Shown here in pieces: positions 1 through 8,995 of a DNA stretch of 64,000 nucleotides. Origin of the DNA: Clostridiales bacterium. GTDB taxonomy: Bacteria > Bacillota > Clostridia > Christensenellales > QALW01. How positions within the stretch are numbered: the first letter of the stretch is position 1; each line of letters starts with the position of its first letter. The stretch spans positions 1 to 64,000 of the forward strand of contig SVIH01000002.1 of NCBI GenBank assembly GCA_015069575.1, in the 5' to 3' direction. The position numbers were made by a program, and so were the translations under genes. The notes beneath the pieces were generated by a model. That model was not told the origin of the DNA. It ran no database searches and saw only the letters and a program-made list of their open reading frames with translations.

Positions 1-18
1 AGCAAAGGAGGTTAAATC

Positions 19-1524
19 GTGAGAGCCATACCTGTTAGGAATTACTTTGGTCGAACAGTTCTCTTTACTAACGAGAAAGAAATTACGGCTGATAACATCG
101 TAAGCGTTTTACAATCCGTTCTGCCAGACTTTCAAAAGAACAAAGAAGAAACGGAATATCTTTACAACTATTTTCGAGGAAATCAGCCTATTCTCAAACG
201 CAAAAAGAAAGTTCGCCCGGAAATAAATAATCGTGTCGTAGAAAACCACGCTCACGAGATTGTTTCTTTCAAAGTAGGTTATGAATTTGGTGAGCCTGTT
301 CAGTATGTTCGCAGAGCGACCAATAGCGGTAAGGAATTACTTGAAAAACCGACTGCCCTCGAAAATGAGGATATGGAAGTTACTTCAAAAATTGCACTGC
401 TTAATGAGTTTATGTTTCAGCAAGACAAAGCGACAAAAGATAAAGACCTTGCGGAATCATTTTTTGTTTGCGGTACGGCTTATCGAATGGTGTTACCTCC
501 CGAGGTAGAAGTCCCAGAGGGCGAAAGTCCTTTCGAGATAGATACACTCGATGCTCGATATACAGGGGTTGTCTATTATAAAGGCTTTGGTAAAAAACCT
601 CTTATGTCTATTCAAGAGGTCGAAAAGGCAGACAAGACTATCGTGTATTATTGCTACACCAATGACACTTATTATGAGATTACCGAAGATGCAATTACTT
701 ACAGTGAGGGACATTTGCTCGATTATATTCCGATAATTGAATATCCAGCGAATAATTCTCGCATAGGTGCTTTTGAATTGGTTATGAGTCTGCTCGACCA
801 AATCAACAATGCAGAATCCAATCGCATTGACGGTATCGAGCAGTTCATTCAAGCATTTATGAAGTTCATAAATGTACGAATAGACAAGGAAACATTTGAA
901 GAACTCAAAGAAATGGGTGCAATCGCTTTCAAAAGCGACCCTCAAACTCCGGCAGATATTGATATTGTTTCTTCGGAACTCAATCAACAGCAAGTACAAA
1001 CAGTTATCGACCATTTGTATCAAATGGTGTTAATTATTTGCGGTATGCCCGACAGAAACGGAACTAACCGAACTACCGGCGATACAGGTCAAGCGGTTAT
1101 TCTTCGTGACGGCTGGTCTGCGGCTGCTGCAAAAGCAAAAGATACTGAATCAATGTTCAAGTTATCGGAAAAACGCTTTTTGAGATTGGTTTTGAAATTG
1201 GTTAAGGACACAGAGGACATAGATATTCGCTTATCGGATATTGATATAAAACTTCGTCCTTGTAATACCGATAATCTTCTCACCAAGACTCAAGGTCTTC
1301 AAAATATGCTTGAGGCTGGTATTCACCCTCAAATTGCAATTACCACTTGCGGTTTGTTTGGCGACCCCGAGCAAGTCTATATTGATTCACTACCTTACAT
1401 TCGTAACAAGTGGAAAACAAAGGACGAGGCTGATGCTGATAATCCTATACTCAATGAAAATGTTGATGAGGACGATAACAATATCGTACCGGCTAACAAT
1501 AAGCCAAATCCTACGGAAGAATAA
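19..1524 (+). CDS. Phage portal protein (SPP1 gp6-like)
   Basis: 501 aa; GTG start after AAAGGAGG; N-terminal NYFxG..PxINNRVVENHAHEIVSFKVGYEFGEP pattern typical of the family. Confidence 0.88.
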   Translation: MRAIPVRNYFGRTVLFTNEKEITADNIVSVLQSVLPDFQKNKEETEYLYNYFRGNQPILKRKKKVRPEINNRVVENHAHEIVSFKVGYEFGEPVQYVRRATNSGKELLEKPTALENEDMEVTSKIALLNEFMFQQDKATKDKDLAESFFVCGTAYRMVLPPEVEVPEGESPFEIDTLDARYTGVVYYKGFGKKPLMSIQEVEKADKTIVYYCYTNDTYYEITEDAITYSEGHLLDYIPIIEYPANNSRIGAFELVMSLLDQINNAESNRIDGIEQFIQAFMKFINVRIDKETFEELKEMGAIAFKSDPQTPADIDIVSSELNQQQVQTVIDHLYQMVLIICGMPDRNGTNRTTGDTGQAVILRDGWSAAAAKAKDTESMFKLSEKRFLRLVLKLVKDTEDIDIRLSDIDIKLRPCNTDNLLTKTQGLQNMLEAGIHPQIAITTCGLFGDPEQVYIDSLPYIRNKWKTKDEADADNPILNENVDEDDNNIVPANNKPNPTEE

Positions 1525-1650
1525 GGTTTCAAACGGTAATAACCGTTAAAACATACGACACAGAAGTCGCTAAAAGACAAAACGAGAGAGAACTCGACAA
1601 ACGCAAAATATAGTTGCAGAGAAGCAACCGAAAAACACAGGAGGTATCTT

Positions 1651-2262
1651 ATGGCAGATATTCAAACATTACTCGGTGAAGATTACCGAGAGGGTATGAC
1701 AGTTGAGGAAATCAATGCCGTACTCGCAAATCGTCAGCTTGTTGACCCTACCACTTTACCCAAGTCGGTGGAAAAAACAGTATTTGACAAAACGGCATCG
1801 GAACTTGCGAAAGTGAAAAAGGAACTTGCCGAACTGAAAAACAGTAGTATGACAGACGATGAAAAGGTACAGGCAGCCATTACCGCCGCAAACAACAAAG
1901 AAAAAGAGTTTATTGCGAAAAGTAATCGTCTGGAAGTAGAAAAACTTTTCGTTTCGGGTGGATTAACCGAACAGGATTATGCAGATGTAATTGACGACAT
2001 TGTTTCGGACGATGTTGATAAAACAATGAAACTTGCTAAAAATCTATTAGCGGTTATCACAAATCAAAAATCAGCTACGGAAAAGGCACTCCGAGCCGAG
2101 TTACAGAGGAGTACACCAAGGACACCTGCTGGTGACGGTAGTAAATCCTCTAAAAAGGATTACGCTACTGAAATTTCCGAGGCACTCGCACGAGGCGATA
2201 CTGCTGGTGCAGCCGCTTTAATGCGAAAACAACAAGAAGAACTAATTGACAAAGGAGAATAA
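1651..2262 (+). CDS. Phage scaffold-like protein
   Basis: 203 aa charged coiled-coil protein between portal and capsid; SD AGGAGGT. Confidence 0.65.
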   Translation: MADIQTLLGEDYREGMTVEEINAVLANRQLVDPTTLPKSVEKTVFDKTASELAKVKKELAELKNSSMTDDEKVQAAITAANNKEKEFIAKSNRLEVEKLFVSGGLTEQDYADVIDDIVSDDVDKTMKLAKNLLAVITNQKSATEKALRAELQRSTPRTPAGDGSKSSKKDYATEISEALARGDTAGAAALMRKQQEELIDKGE

Positions 2263-2267
2263 ATGTT

Positions 2268-3305
2268 ATGGCTAAAAATGAAGCTAATGTTATGACTTCC
2301 CATAATCTGTTGAACTATAGCGGTATGCTTTTCAACAAGGGAAATACTAAAACCCCTTTCTCGACCCTTATCGGTGGTAAGAGTCGAAACACTAATCACT
2401 GGGTATTTGCGACTTCGCAGTCTTATGCTACAGGCGGTGGAGAATCCCAGCCGTCTATCAGTGAAACTGCATCTTTGACAGCACCTACTCCCGAGTTTGT
2501 TACTCGCAAACAGGAGAGTAATGTTTGCCAGATTTTCCAGAGAGCTTTGGCTATCTCTTATGGTAAGCAGAGTTCTATGGGTCAGCTTTCTGGTTTGAAT
2601 ATCGCTGGACAGGAAGCAAATCCAGCTAACGAACTCGATTTCCAAGTTGCTAACACTATGGCAGCAATCGCAAACGACATCGAATTTACTTTCCTTAACG
2701 GAACTTTCCAAGACGGAAATTATGACGATGTTGCGTATAAGACCAGAGGTATCATTACCGCAATCGAATCTAACATCACTGCGGCAGAGGGTGCATCTCT
2801 CGGTTATTGGCTTGTTGCAGAACTTATTAAGTCAATTTCGGACGGCTTTGCACCTACTGACAGTCTTGTTCTTATGTGTAACTCTGTTCACATTATGCAG
2901 TTAAACGCTGATGCTTCTGCAAATGGTCTTACTGTTATTCCGGCAGCAAGAGAAATCAACGGTATTAAGATTGATGAACTCATTACTCCTTTCGGTAATG
3001 TTGGTATCGCCGCTAACCCTCGTGTTCCGGCTGGTACAGTTCTTGTATTCAATCCTACTATCTGTGCTCCTGTTTATATGCCTGTTCCCGGAAAGGGCAA
3101 CTTCTTCCTCGAACCCCTTGCTAAAACAGGTGCGGCTGATAAGTACCAGATTTATGGACAGGCTGGTCTTGATTATGGTGCAGAGTGGTATCACGGCAAA
3201 ATCACCGGTCTTTCTACTGACTTTGCTGCTCCCGAGTACAGCAAGAAAGTATATGTAGCCGGTGGCACTATTACCACTGAAACTGCTACCGCAACTGAGG
3301 AATAA
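2268..3305 (+). CDS. Major capsid protein (SU10/DUF5309-like)
   Basis: 345 aa; position after scaffold; TPEFVTRKQESNVCQIFQ...ANDIEFTFLNG motifs of the SU10-type capsid family. Confidence 0.82.
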   Translation: MAKNEANVMTSHNLLNYSGMLFNKGNTKTPFSTLIGGKSRNTNHWVFATSQSYATGGGESQPSISETASLTAPTPEFVTRKQESNVCQIFQRALAISYGKQSSMGQLSGLNIAGQEANPANELDFQVANTMAAIANDIEFTFLNGTFQDGNYDDVAYKTRGIITAIESNITAAEGASLGYWLVAELIKSISDGFAPTDSLVLMCNSVHIMQLNADASANGLTVIPAAREINGIKIDELITPFGNVGIAANPRVPAGTVLVFNPTICAPVYMPVPGKGNFFLEPLAKTGAADKYQIYGQAGLDYGAEWYHGKITGLSTDFAAPEYSKKVYVAGGTITTETATATEE

Positions 3306-3324
3306 TTTACAGGAGGGTACATAA

Positions 3325-3648
3325 GTGGCAGACAGTTATAAACTTACAAAACTACGGCGAATGGTCGGGGCTAATGCAAGTGAAGACGACTTGCTACTTA
3401 TGTACCTTACCGATGCTGAAAGGGCAATCCTAAACCGACTTTATCCTATGGACGAAGATATAAAGGCTTCTCTCCCTACGAGATACGAGTCAAGACAGAT
3501 TGAAATTGCCGTTTTTCTTTACAACAAACAAGGTGCGGAGGGTCAAATATCGCACAAAGAGAATGGTATTGACCGTACATACGAAAACGCTTCCATTCCC
3601 GAATCTATGCTCTCCGATATTATGCCTTACCCGAGTATTCCGAAATGA
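3325..3648 (+). CDS. Head-tail connector (gp6-like)
   Basis: 107 aa, position after capsid, LLLMYLTDAERAILNRLYP pattern. Confidence 0.65.
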   Translation: MADSYKLTKLRRMVGANASEDDLLLMYLTDAERAILNRLYPMDEDIKASLPTRYESRQIEIAVFLYNKQGAEGQISHKENGIDRTYENASIPESMLSDIMPYPSIPK

Positions 3649-4004
3649 GAACACTCAAACGCAACGAGAGAATTATCTATTATGCCTTGTTGATTAAGAA
3701 CGAGCCAATCAAGGACGAGGACGGTTACGATACGAGCGAAACAACCCCTATTTATAGTGAGCCTGTTGAACTGCGTATCAATACCTCCCCAGCAAGTGGA
3801 GAGAGTGCGACTCGACAGTTCGGTGATGTGCTTGATTATGATAGAACTCTTGTTACTTGTGATACAGACCTACCTCTTACCGAAACATCGGTATTATGGA
3901 TTGACGAAACCGATACCTCGAAACCTTTTGACTATGTGGTTAAGAAAATTGGGGACGGTATAAATTCTAATCTAATTGCCGTGAAGAAAGTAGAGGTGCG
4001 GTAA
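3645..4004 (+). CDS. Putative head closure/connector protein
   Basis: 119 aa; overlaps the upstream gene by ATGA; synteny. Confidence 0.55.
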   Translation: MRTLKRNERIIYYALLIKNEPIKDEDGYDTSETTPIYSEPVELRINTSPASGESATRQFGDVLDYDRTLVTCDTDLPLTETSVLWIDETDTSKPFDYVVKKIGDGINSNLIAVKKVEVR

Positions 4005-4006
4005 GT

Positions 4007-4486
4007 ATGCACAAGATTACCGTATCTCTTGGGAATATTGACGATGCTATTCGTCAAATCGAAGAATACGAAAAGAAAGTACAAGAGAAAATCAAAGAAT
4101 TTCTCACTCGACTGCTTGAAGACGGTGCTAATATTGCGAAAGCCAAGATTATAGAACTGAAAGCGGTAGAAAGTAGCGAACTTCAAGACAGTTTTCAATA
4201 CACCCTTTATAAAGAGGGAAACAAAGGTATTATTTTCACGGATTGCTCACACGCTTGTTTTGTGGAATTTGGTACAGGTGTTAGAGGGTCTGCAAGTCCT
4301 CACCCTACTATGCCGTGGGCTTACGACAGTAACGGACACGGAGAGGACGGCTGGTACTACTATGACACCAAACAAGGTCGAGTACGATTTACACAAGGTA
4401 TGCCGTCACGACCTTTTATGTATGAAACCGCAAGAGAATTAGAACAGAAAGCCGTAGAAATCGCAAGGGAGGTATTTTCACAATGA
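4007..4486 (+). CDS. HK97 gp10-like tail protein
   Basis: 159 aa; VEFGTGVRG...PHPTMPWAYDSNGHGEDGW...RPFMYETARELE pattern. Confidence 0.72.
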   Translation: MHKITVSLGNIDDAIRQIEEYEKKVQEKIKEFLTRLLEDGANIAKAKIIELKAVESSELQDSFQYTLYKEGNKGIIFTDCSHACFVEFGTGVRGSASPHPTMPWAYDSNGHGEDGWYYYDTKQGRVRFTQGMPSRPFMYETARELEQKAVEIAREVFSQ

Positions 4487-4875
4487 TAGATATTGAAAAC
4501 AAATTATATACCATAGTGAAAAGCAAAATGCCGAGCAATATAAATATGGACTCTATGTATTCTAATAGCAGTAAATTACCGCTTTGTACTTTGGTGGTAA
4601 TGGATAACTCGGTATATGAGCCTTTTATAAACTCTGCGAGAATCGAGAACGCAGCATCTATAATGGTCGAAGTTAATGCTTATTCAAACAAGATAGCCGG
4701 TAAAAAGGAAGAATGTAAGAAAATCATTAAAACCGCCGATGATGTTCTGTCGGGTATAGGATTGACAAGGACTTTTTGTCAACCTACTCCTAACTTGGAA
4801 GATGCAACAGTTTATAGAATTACTGCTCGTTACAGAGCAATCGTTGATACAGACCTAAAAATTTACAGGAGGTAA
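4483..4875 (+). CDS. Putative tail terminator/completion protein
   Basis: 130 aa; synteny between gp10-like and tail tube genes. Confidence 0.5.
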   Translation: MIDIENKLYTIVKSKMPSNINMDSMYSNSSKLPLCTLVVMDNSVYEPFINSARIENAASIMVEVNAYSNKIAGKKEECKKIIKTADDVLSGIGLTRTFCQPTPNLEDATVYRITARYRAIVDTDLKIYRR

Positions 4876-4882
4876 ATTCGTT

Positions 4883-5293
4883 ATGGAAAAAACTACTATC
4901 AATACCTTTTTGATGCACTCTGCAACAAAAGACGGAAATTTTGAGAAACTTGTAGATATTACGAGTTATCCCGAACTCTTTTCTGCTCCCGAAAAACTTG
5001 ACATTTCCAATATGTCCAGTAAGCAGAAGAAATACACTCCCGGTATGGTAGATGTACCCGACCAAGAGTTTGGTTATATTTACGACAAAGCCGCATACGC
5101 AAAAATTAAAGCGTTGGAGGGTACAGACCAGTATTACCAGCTTCGCTTTGGTGCGAATGGTGAGTACGGTTGTTGGCAGTGGCACGGCGATGTGTTTACA
5201 AGTTTTTCTGGCGGTAGCGTTGGCTCTGCTCGTGAAGCTAAACTCATTACTTACCCGGCTGACGACATTGAAGAAGTAACAATTAACTCTTAA
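4883..5293 (+). CDS. Major tail tube protein
   Basis: 136 aa; SD and synteny upstream of the tail chaperone pair. Confidence 0.65.
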   Translation: MEKTTINTFLMHSATKDGNFEKLVDITSYPELFSAPEKLDISNMSSKQKKYTPGMVDVPDQEFGYIYDKAAYAKIKALEGTDQYYQLRFGANGEYGCWQWHGDVFTSFSGGSVGSAREAKLITYPADDIEEVTINS

Positions 5294-5310
5294 TTTGGAG
5301 GAATTAAATT

Positions 5311-5649
5311 ATGGCTGCAAAACAAATTATCCTTAAAGACCAGAAAACTGGTAAGGAATACACTCTTGAATTTAACCGCAAGAGTATTGAATCTATGGAA
5401 AGACAGGGTTTTATCGCTGCTGACATCAGCAAAAAGCCTATGACAATGCTCCCAGCTTTGTTTGCCGGTGCGTTCCAAATGCACCACAGATTTGTTGAAA
5501 ATAGTGTAATCAAAGATTTGCTCTATCAAATCAAAAACAAAGATGCTTTCATTGAGAAACTTTCCGAAATGTACAACGAGCCACTGGTTGACCTTGTTGA
5601 CGAACCAGAGGAAGACGAGGGAAACATCGAGTGGGAAGCGAGCTGGTAA
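5311..5649 (+). CDS. Tail assembly chaperone (gpG-like)
   Basis: 112 aa; upstream of the tape measure gene; a -1 frameshift site lies near its 3' end. Confidence 0.75.
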   Translation: MAAKQIILKDQKTGKEYTLEFNRKSIESMERQGFIAADISKKPMTMLPALFAGAFQMHHRFVENSVIKDLLYQIKNKDAFIEKLSEMYNEPLVDLVDEPEEDEGNIEWEASW

Positions 5650-5660
5650 GCCCAGCTTCC
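5619..5660 (+). promoter_or_regulatory. Programmed -1 ribosomal frameshift signal
   Basis: Zero-frame GAG GGA AAC gives slippery G_GGA_AAC at 5619-5625, followed by a stem AGCTGG/CCAGCT (5641-5646/5652-5657) with outer GGA/TCC pairing. Confidence 0.8.
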
Positions 5661-6056
5661 CCTTTAACTTTTACAGAACAATTTGAGGCACAATGTCCGT
5701 TTTACCTATCTATCGGTATGACCTATGACGAATATTGGTATGGGTCAGCCGACCGAGTGATTTATTATCGCAAAGCGTACAAAATGAAACAAAAGCGAAA
5801 TAATGATTTGGCTTGGTTAAATGGTCGCTATGTTTATGATGCTCTCAAAGCAATCGTTCCAGCGTTACGAGGTCTGTCAAAAGAGCCTGTCGAACAATAT
5901 CTTGACGAGCCTTATCCTTATACAAAAGAAGATGTTATTGAGTATAAGAATAGGAAAATGCTCGAAAAGGCTCAAAAATACCGTGAGTATGCCGAGGCTC
6001 GAAACGCTGAAAGACAAGCACGAGAGGAGGCGATGAAAAATGGGGACAACGATTGA
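5631..6056 (+). CDS. Frameshift-extension of the tail assembly chaperone (gpT-like), read in the -1 frame
   Basis: Open -1 frame continuous from GGGAAAC at 5619-5625; no convincing independent start or SD; ends overlapping the tape measure start. Confidence 0.75.
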   Translation: MGSELVSPASPLTFTEQFEAQCPFYLSIGMTYDEYWYGSADRVIYYRKAYKMKQKRNNDLAWLNGRYVYDALKAIVPALRGLSKEPVEQYLDEPYPYTKEDVIEYKNRKMLEKAQKYREYAEARNAERQAREEAMKNGDND

Positions 6057-8604
6057 CCAATTAGAGATTGAGGTCGTTACTCAATCGGACAAAGCAAGTA
6101 AGGGTTTAGATAAACTCAAAGAAACGCTCACAGGCATTAAGAAAATCTCGAAATCATCGGGATTAGATAAAGTCTGTGCTAAATTGGAGAAAATTGCTTC
6201 TCTAAATTTTTCAAACCTTGCCCCTCTGGAAAAACTCTCCAAAACAACAGGCTCGTTAGGAGAAATGAGCGACAAAATCAAAGATGTTACCTCTGCGATA
6301 GGTGATGTGCCAAGTGAAATTGGAACGACGGTCGATGTTGGCGGTATCAGTGATACAGTTAGTGAGATAGAATCTGCTACTGCTGCTATAAACGATATAC
6401 CGAAGACAGTCGATGTTCCTGTTAATACTCCCGGTGTCGATGTTGCCAATACCAAAATATCACTTTTCACAAGAATAATTGGCGGTGTAAAAGCTGTTAC
6501 AGGAGCGACAGGACGAGGGTTGTTAAAACTTGGCGGTTACTTTAAGACATTGGGTGCATCTGCCGCCGCAAGTTGTGCAAAGGCTAAAAAAGGTCTTTTC
6601 CAAGTGCTAAATATTGTACTTATTTACGGCGGTGCGTTTCGTGCATTTATGATGTTTACGCAAGGTGTATCGGAGGGTTTGCAGAACATATCACAGTACA
6701 GTGACGAAACTGCTGACTCAATGAACAAATTGTCAACGATGTCGCTTTATTTGAAAAATTCTATAGGTGCTGCGTTATATCCTGTTATTGTTGCAATAAC
6801 ACCAGCGTTGGAAGCTATGGCTGATGCCATAATTAAAGCATTGAACGCATTTAATCAGTTTGTTTCAGCGTGGGGCGGTGCGACTACTTTTATCAAGGCT
6901 AAAAAGGTCTTAAAAGAGTACGGCGAAACTGCTACTGCAACCGCAAACAAGATTAAAAAGTCTTTCGCTGGAATGGACGAGATTACGGTTATTGGTAACA
7001 ACGACAGTGGCTCGGCATCGAGTAGTACACCCGATTACAGTTCTATGTTTGAAACTGCCCCCATATCCGATACAACATCTGCGGTAGTAGAAAACCTAAA
7101 AGCAAATCTCGAAAACCTAAAAGCTGCTCTTGGCGGTGCGGCTCTCGTAGTAGGTGCAATACTTACATTCTCGGGAGCAAATGTACCTCTCGGTTTAGGC
7201 TTAATGGTTGTTGGCGGTTATGCGTTAGCATCTGCTGCTACAGAGAATTGGGGTTATGCTGACGGAATGTTGCAAGATAAGTTTACAAGCATAATGCTGA
7301 TTATATCGGGAGCGTTGATTGTTGTTGGTGCTATTCTTGCTTTCTCGGGTGCTGCTACAGGCTTGGGAATTGCTTTGATGATTGGCGGTGCGGCTACATT
7401 AGCAACGGCTGTCGCTGAAAATTGGGAGGGCTTACCGAACAACATTAAAAACACAATTACTATTATCGGTCTTGCCGTTGGTGCGGCTTCACTTGTGCTT
7501 GGTACAATTCTTACTTTTACAGGTGCGGCTATTCCTCTTGGTATAGGTCTAATGATAGTTGGTGCTGCGGAACTCGCAACTGCCGCAGTGTTAGGTTGGG
7601 AAGCACTGCCTAACGATATTAAACAAACTCTCACTATTATCGGTCTTGCGGTAAGTGCCGCATTACTCGTATTGGGTGCTTGTTTGACCTTTACAGGTGC
7701 GGCTATTCCTCTTGGTATAGCATTACTTGTTTTAGGTGCAGCCGGATTAGTTGCAACGGCTAAAATAGGTTGGAATACAATGTCCGACAAGGTTAAAAAT
7801 ACTATCTCAATTATTACGGCAATTTTATCTACTGCATTGTTGGTAATCGGTATCATTCTTTGTGTAACAGGTGTCGGTATTCCTTTGGGTGTCGCACTTA
7901 TTGTACTTGGTGCTGCTGGATTAGCAACGGCGGTAGCAGTAAATTGGGATTGGGTAAAGGATAAAATTAAAACTGTACTATCGGCAGCGTTGGCGATTAT
8001 ATCTGGTTTCGGTCTTGTACTCGGTATATTACTGTGTTTGACAGGAGTTGGTATTCCGTTAGGTATCGCCTTAATTTTTGCATCTATCAAAGGTGTAAAA
8101 GCCGCCTCCGATATAGACGATAACCCTGTTACAAATTTCATTAAGAAAATGGTAAATGGTATTATCGGTATTTTTGAAAGCGGTGTTAATTTTATTATAA
8201 AAATGTTAAACAAACTTTCTTGGGAAGTTCCCGACTGGGTGCCGGTTATTGGCGGTAGCACTTTCGGTTTTAACATTAAACCTATTAGTATTCCTCGCCT
8301 CAAGGACGGAGGTTTCCCAGACGGAGAGGACGGTTTATTCTATGCAAACCACAACGAATTGGTTGGTAAATTCTCGAACGGCAGAACTGCTGTAGCGAAC
8401 AACGACCAGATTGTTGACGGTATTCGTAGCGGTGTTTACGATGCAAACCAAGAACAGAACAATCTCCTCCGTGAACAAAACAAATTACTCCGTCAACTTC
8501 TCGACAGAGATAATAACGGAGAAATCAATGTATCTACTATCACCAAAGCACAGAGTAGAAATAATCGCCGTCACGGTAAGACAATCGTACCGGTAGGAAC
8601 ATAA
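6040..8604 (+). CDS. Tape measure protein
   Basis: 854 aa, longest structural ORF, hydrophobic repeats, synteny. Confidence 0.9.
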   Translation: MGTTIDQLEIEVVTQSDKASKGLDKLKETLTGIKKISKSSGLDKVCAKLEKIASLNFSNLAPLEKLSKTTGSLGEMSDKIKDVTSAIGDVPSEIGTTVDVGGISDTVSEIESATAAINDIPKTVDVPVNTPGVDVANTKISLFTRIIGGVKAVTGATGRGLLKLGGYFKTLGASAAASCAKAKKGLFQVLNIVLIYGGAFRAFMMFTQGVSEGLQNISQYSDETADSMNKLSTMSLYLKNSIGAALYPVIVAITPALEAMADAIIKALNAFNQFVSAWGGATTFIKAKKVLKEYGETATATANKIKKSFAGMDEITVIGNNDSGSASSSTPDYSSMFETAPISDTTSAVVENLKANLENLKAALGGAALVVGAILTFSGANVPLGLGLMVVGGYALASAATENWGYADGMLQDKFTSIMLIISGALIVVGAILAFSGAATGLGIALMIGGAATLATAVAENWEGLPNNIKNTITIIGLAVGAASLVLGTILTFTGAAIPLGIGLMIVGAAELATAAVLGWEALPNDIKQTLTIIGLAVSAALLVLGACLTFTGAAIPLGIALLVLGAAGLVATAKIGWNTMSDKVKNTISIITAILSTALLVIGIILCVTGVGIPLGVALIVLGAAGLATAVAVNWDWVKDKIKTVLSAALAIISGFGLVLGILLCLTGVGIPLGIALIFASIKGVKAASDIDDNPVTNFIKKMVNGIIGIFESGVNFIIKMLNKLSWEVPDWVPVIGGSTFGFNIKPISIPRLKDGGFPDGEDGLFYANHNELVGKFSNGRTAVANNDQIVDGIRSGVYDANQEQNNLLREQNKLLRQLLDRDNNGEINVSTITKAQSRNNRRHGKTIVPVGT

Positions 8605-8620
8605 GGAAAGGGGTATTTAT

Positions 8621-8995
8621 ATGGCTATGAATTATAATCCGATAAGGTCGGTTGACGGAGTGGCTGTTAAATGCCCCTCTACTTATAAATGGAAGCAAGA
8701 AGACTTGTCTAATAAAAACGCTGGTCGTACCGAAGATACTGTTATGGACAAAAATCGTATCGGTCAAATCGTAGGTATCGAGCTATCTTGGAACAATGTT
8801 ACTATTGCGGAGGGTGCGAAAATTTTACAGCAATTCGACCCCGAATATGTTGAGGTTGACTACCTCGATGCAAAACAAGGTAAATATGTTAAAAGCGTAT
8901 TTTATGTAGGCGACCGTTCTGCTCCGCTTTATAACGCAGAGTGCGGTAGGTGGAGTAATATTTCGTTCAACCTTGTAGAAAGGTCGGGTGTGTAA
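8621..8995 (+). CDS. Phage tail-associated protein (DUF6711-like)
   Basis: 124 aa between tape measure and distal tail genes. Confidence 0.5.
   Translation: MAMNYNPIRSVDGVAVKCPSTYKWKQEDLSNKNAGRTEDTVMDKNRIGQIVGIELSWNNVTIAEGAKILQQFDPEYVEVDYLDAKQGKYVKSVFYVGDRSAPLYNAECGRWSNISFNLVERSGV

Noticed and set aside
493-1023. 176-aa minus-strand ORF inside the portal gene
   Set aside because: Antisense shadow of a strongly supported portal coding region.
2160-2711. 183-aa minus-strand ORF antisense to scaffold and capsid
   Set aside because: Antisense shadow ORF without start signals or domain support.
5631-6056. Independent 141-aa gene
   Set aside because: No convincing SD or start; reading frame is continuous with the upstream gene through a phased GGGAAAC -1 slippery site.
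7254-8303. 349-aa minus-strand ORF antisense to the tape measure gene
   Set aside because: Composition mirrors the Ala/Gly/Val-rich repeats on the plus strand; no SD or family signature; the sense frame clearly encodes the tape measure protein.
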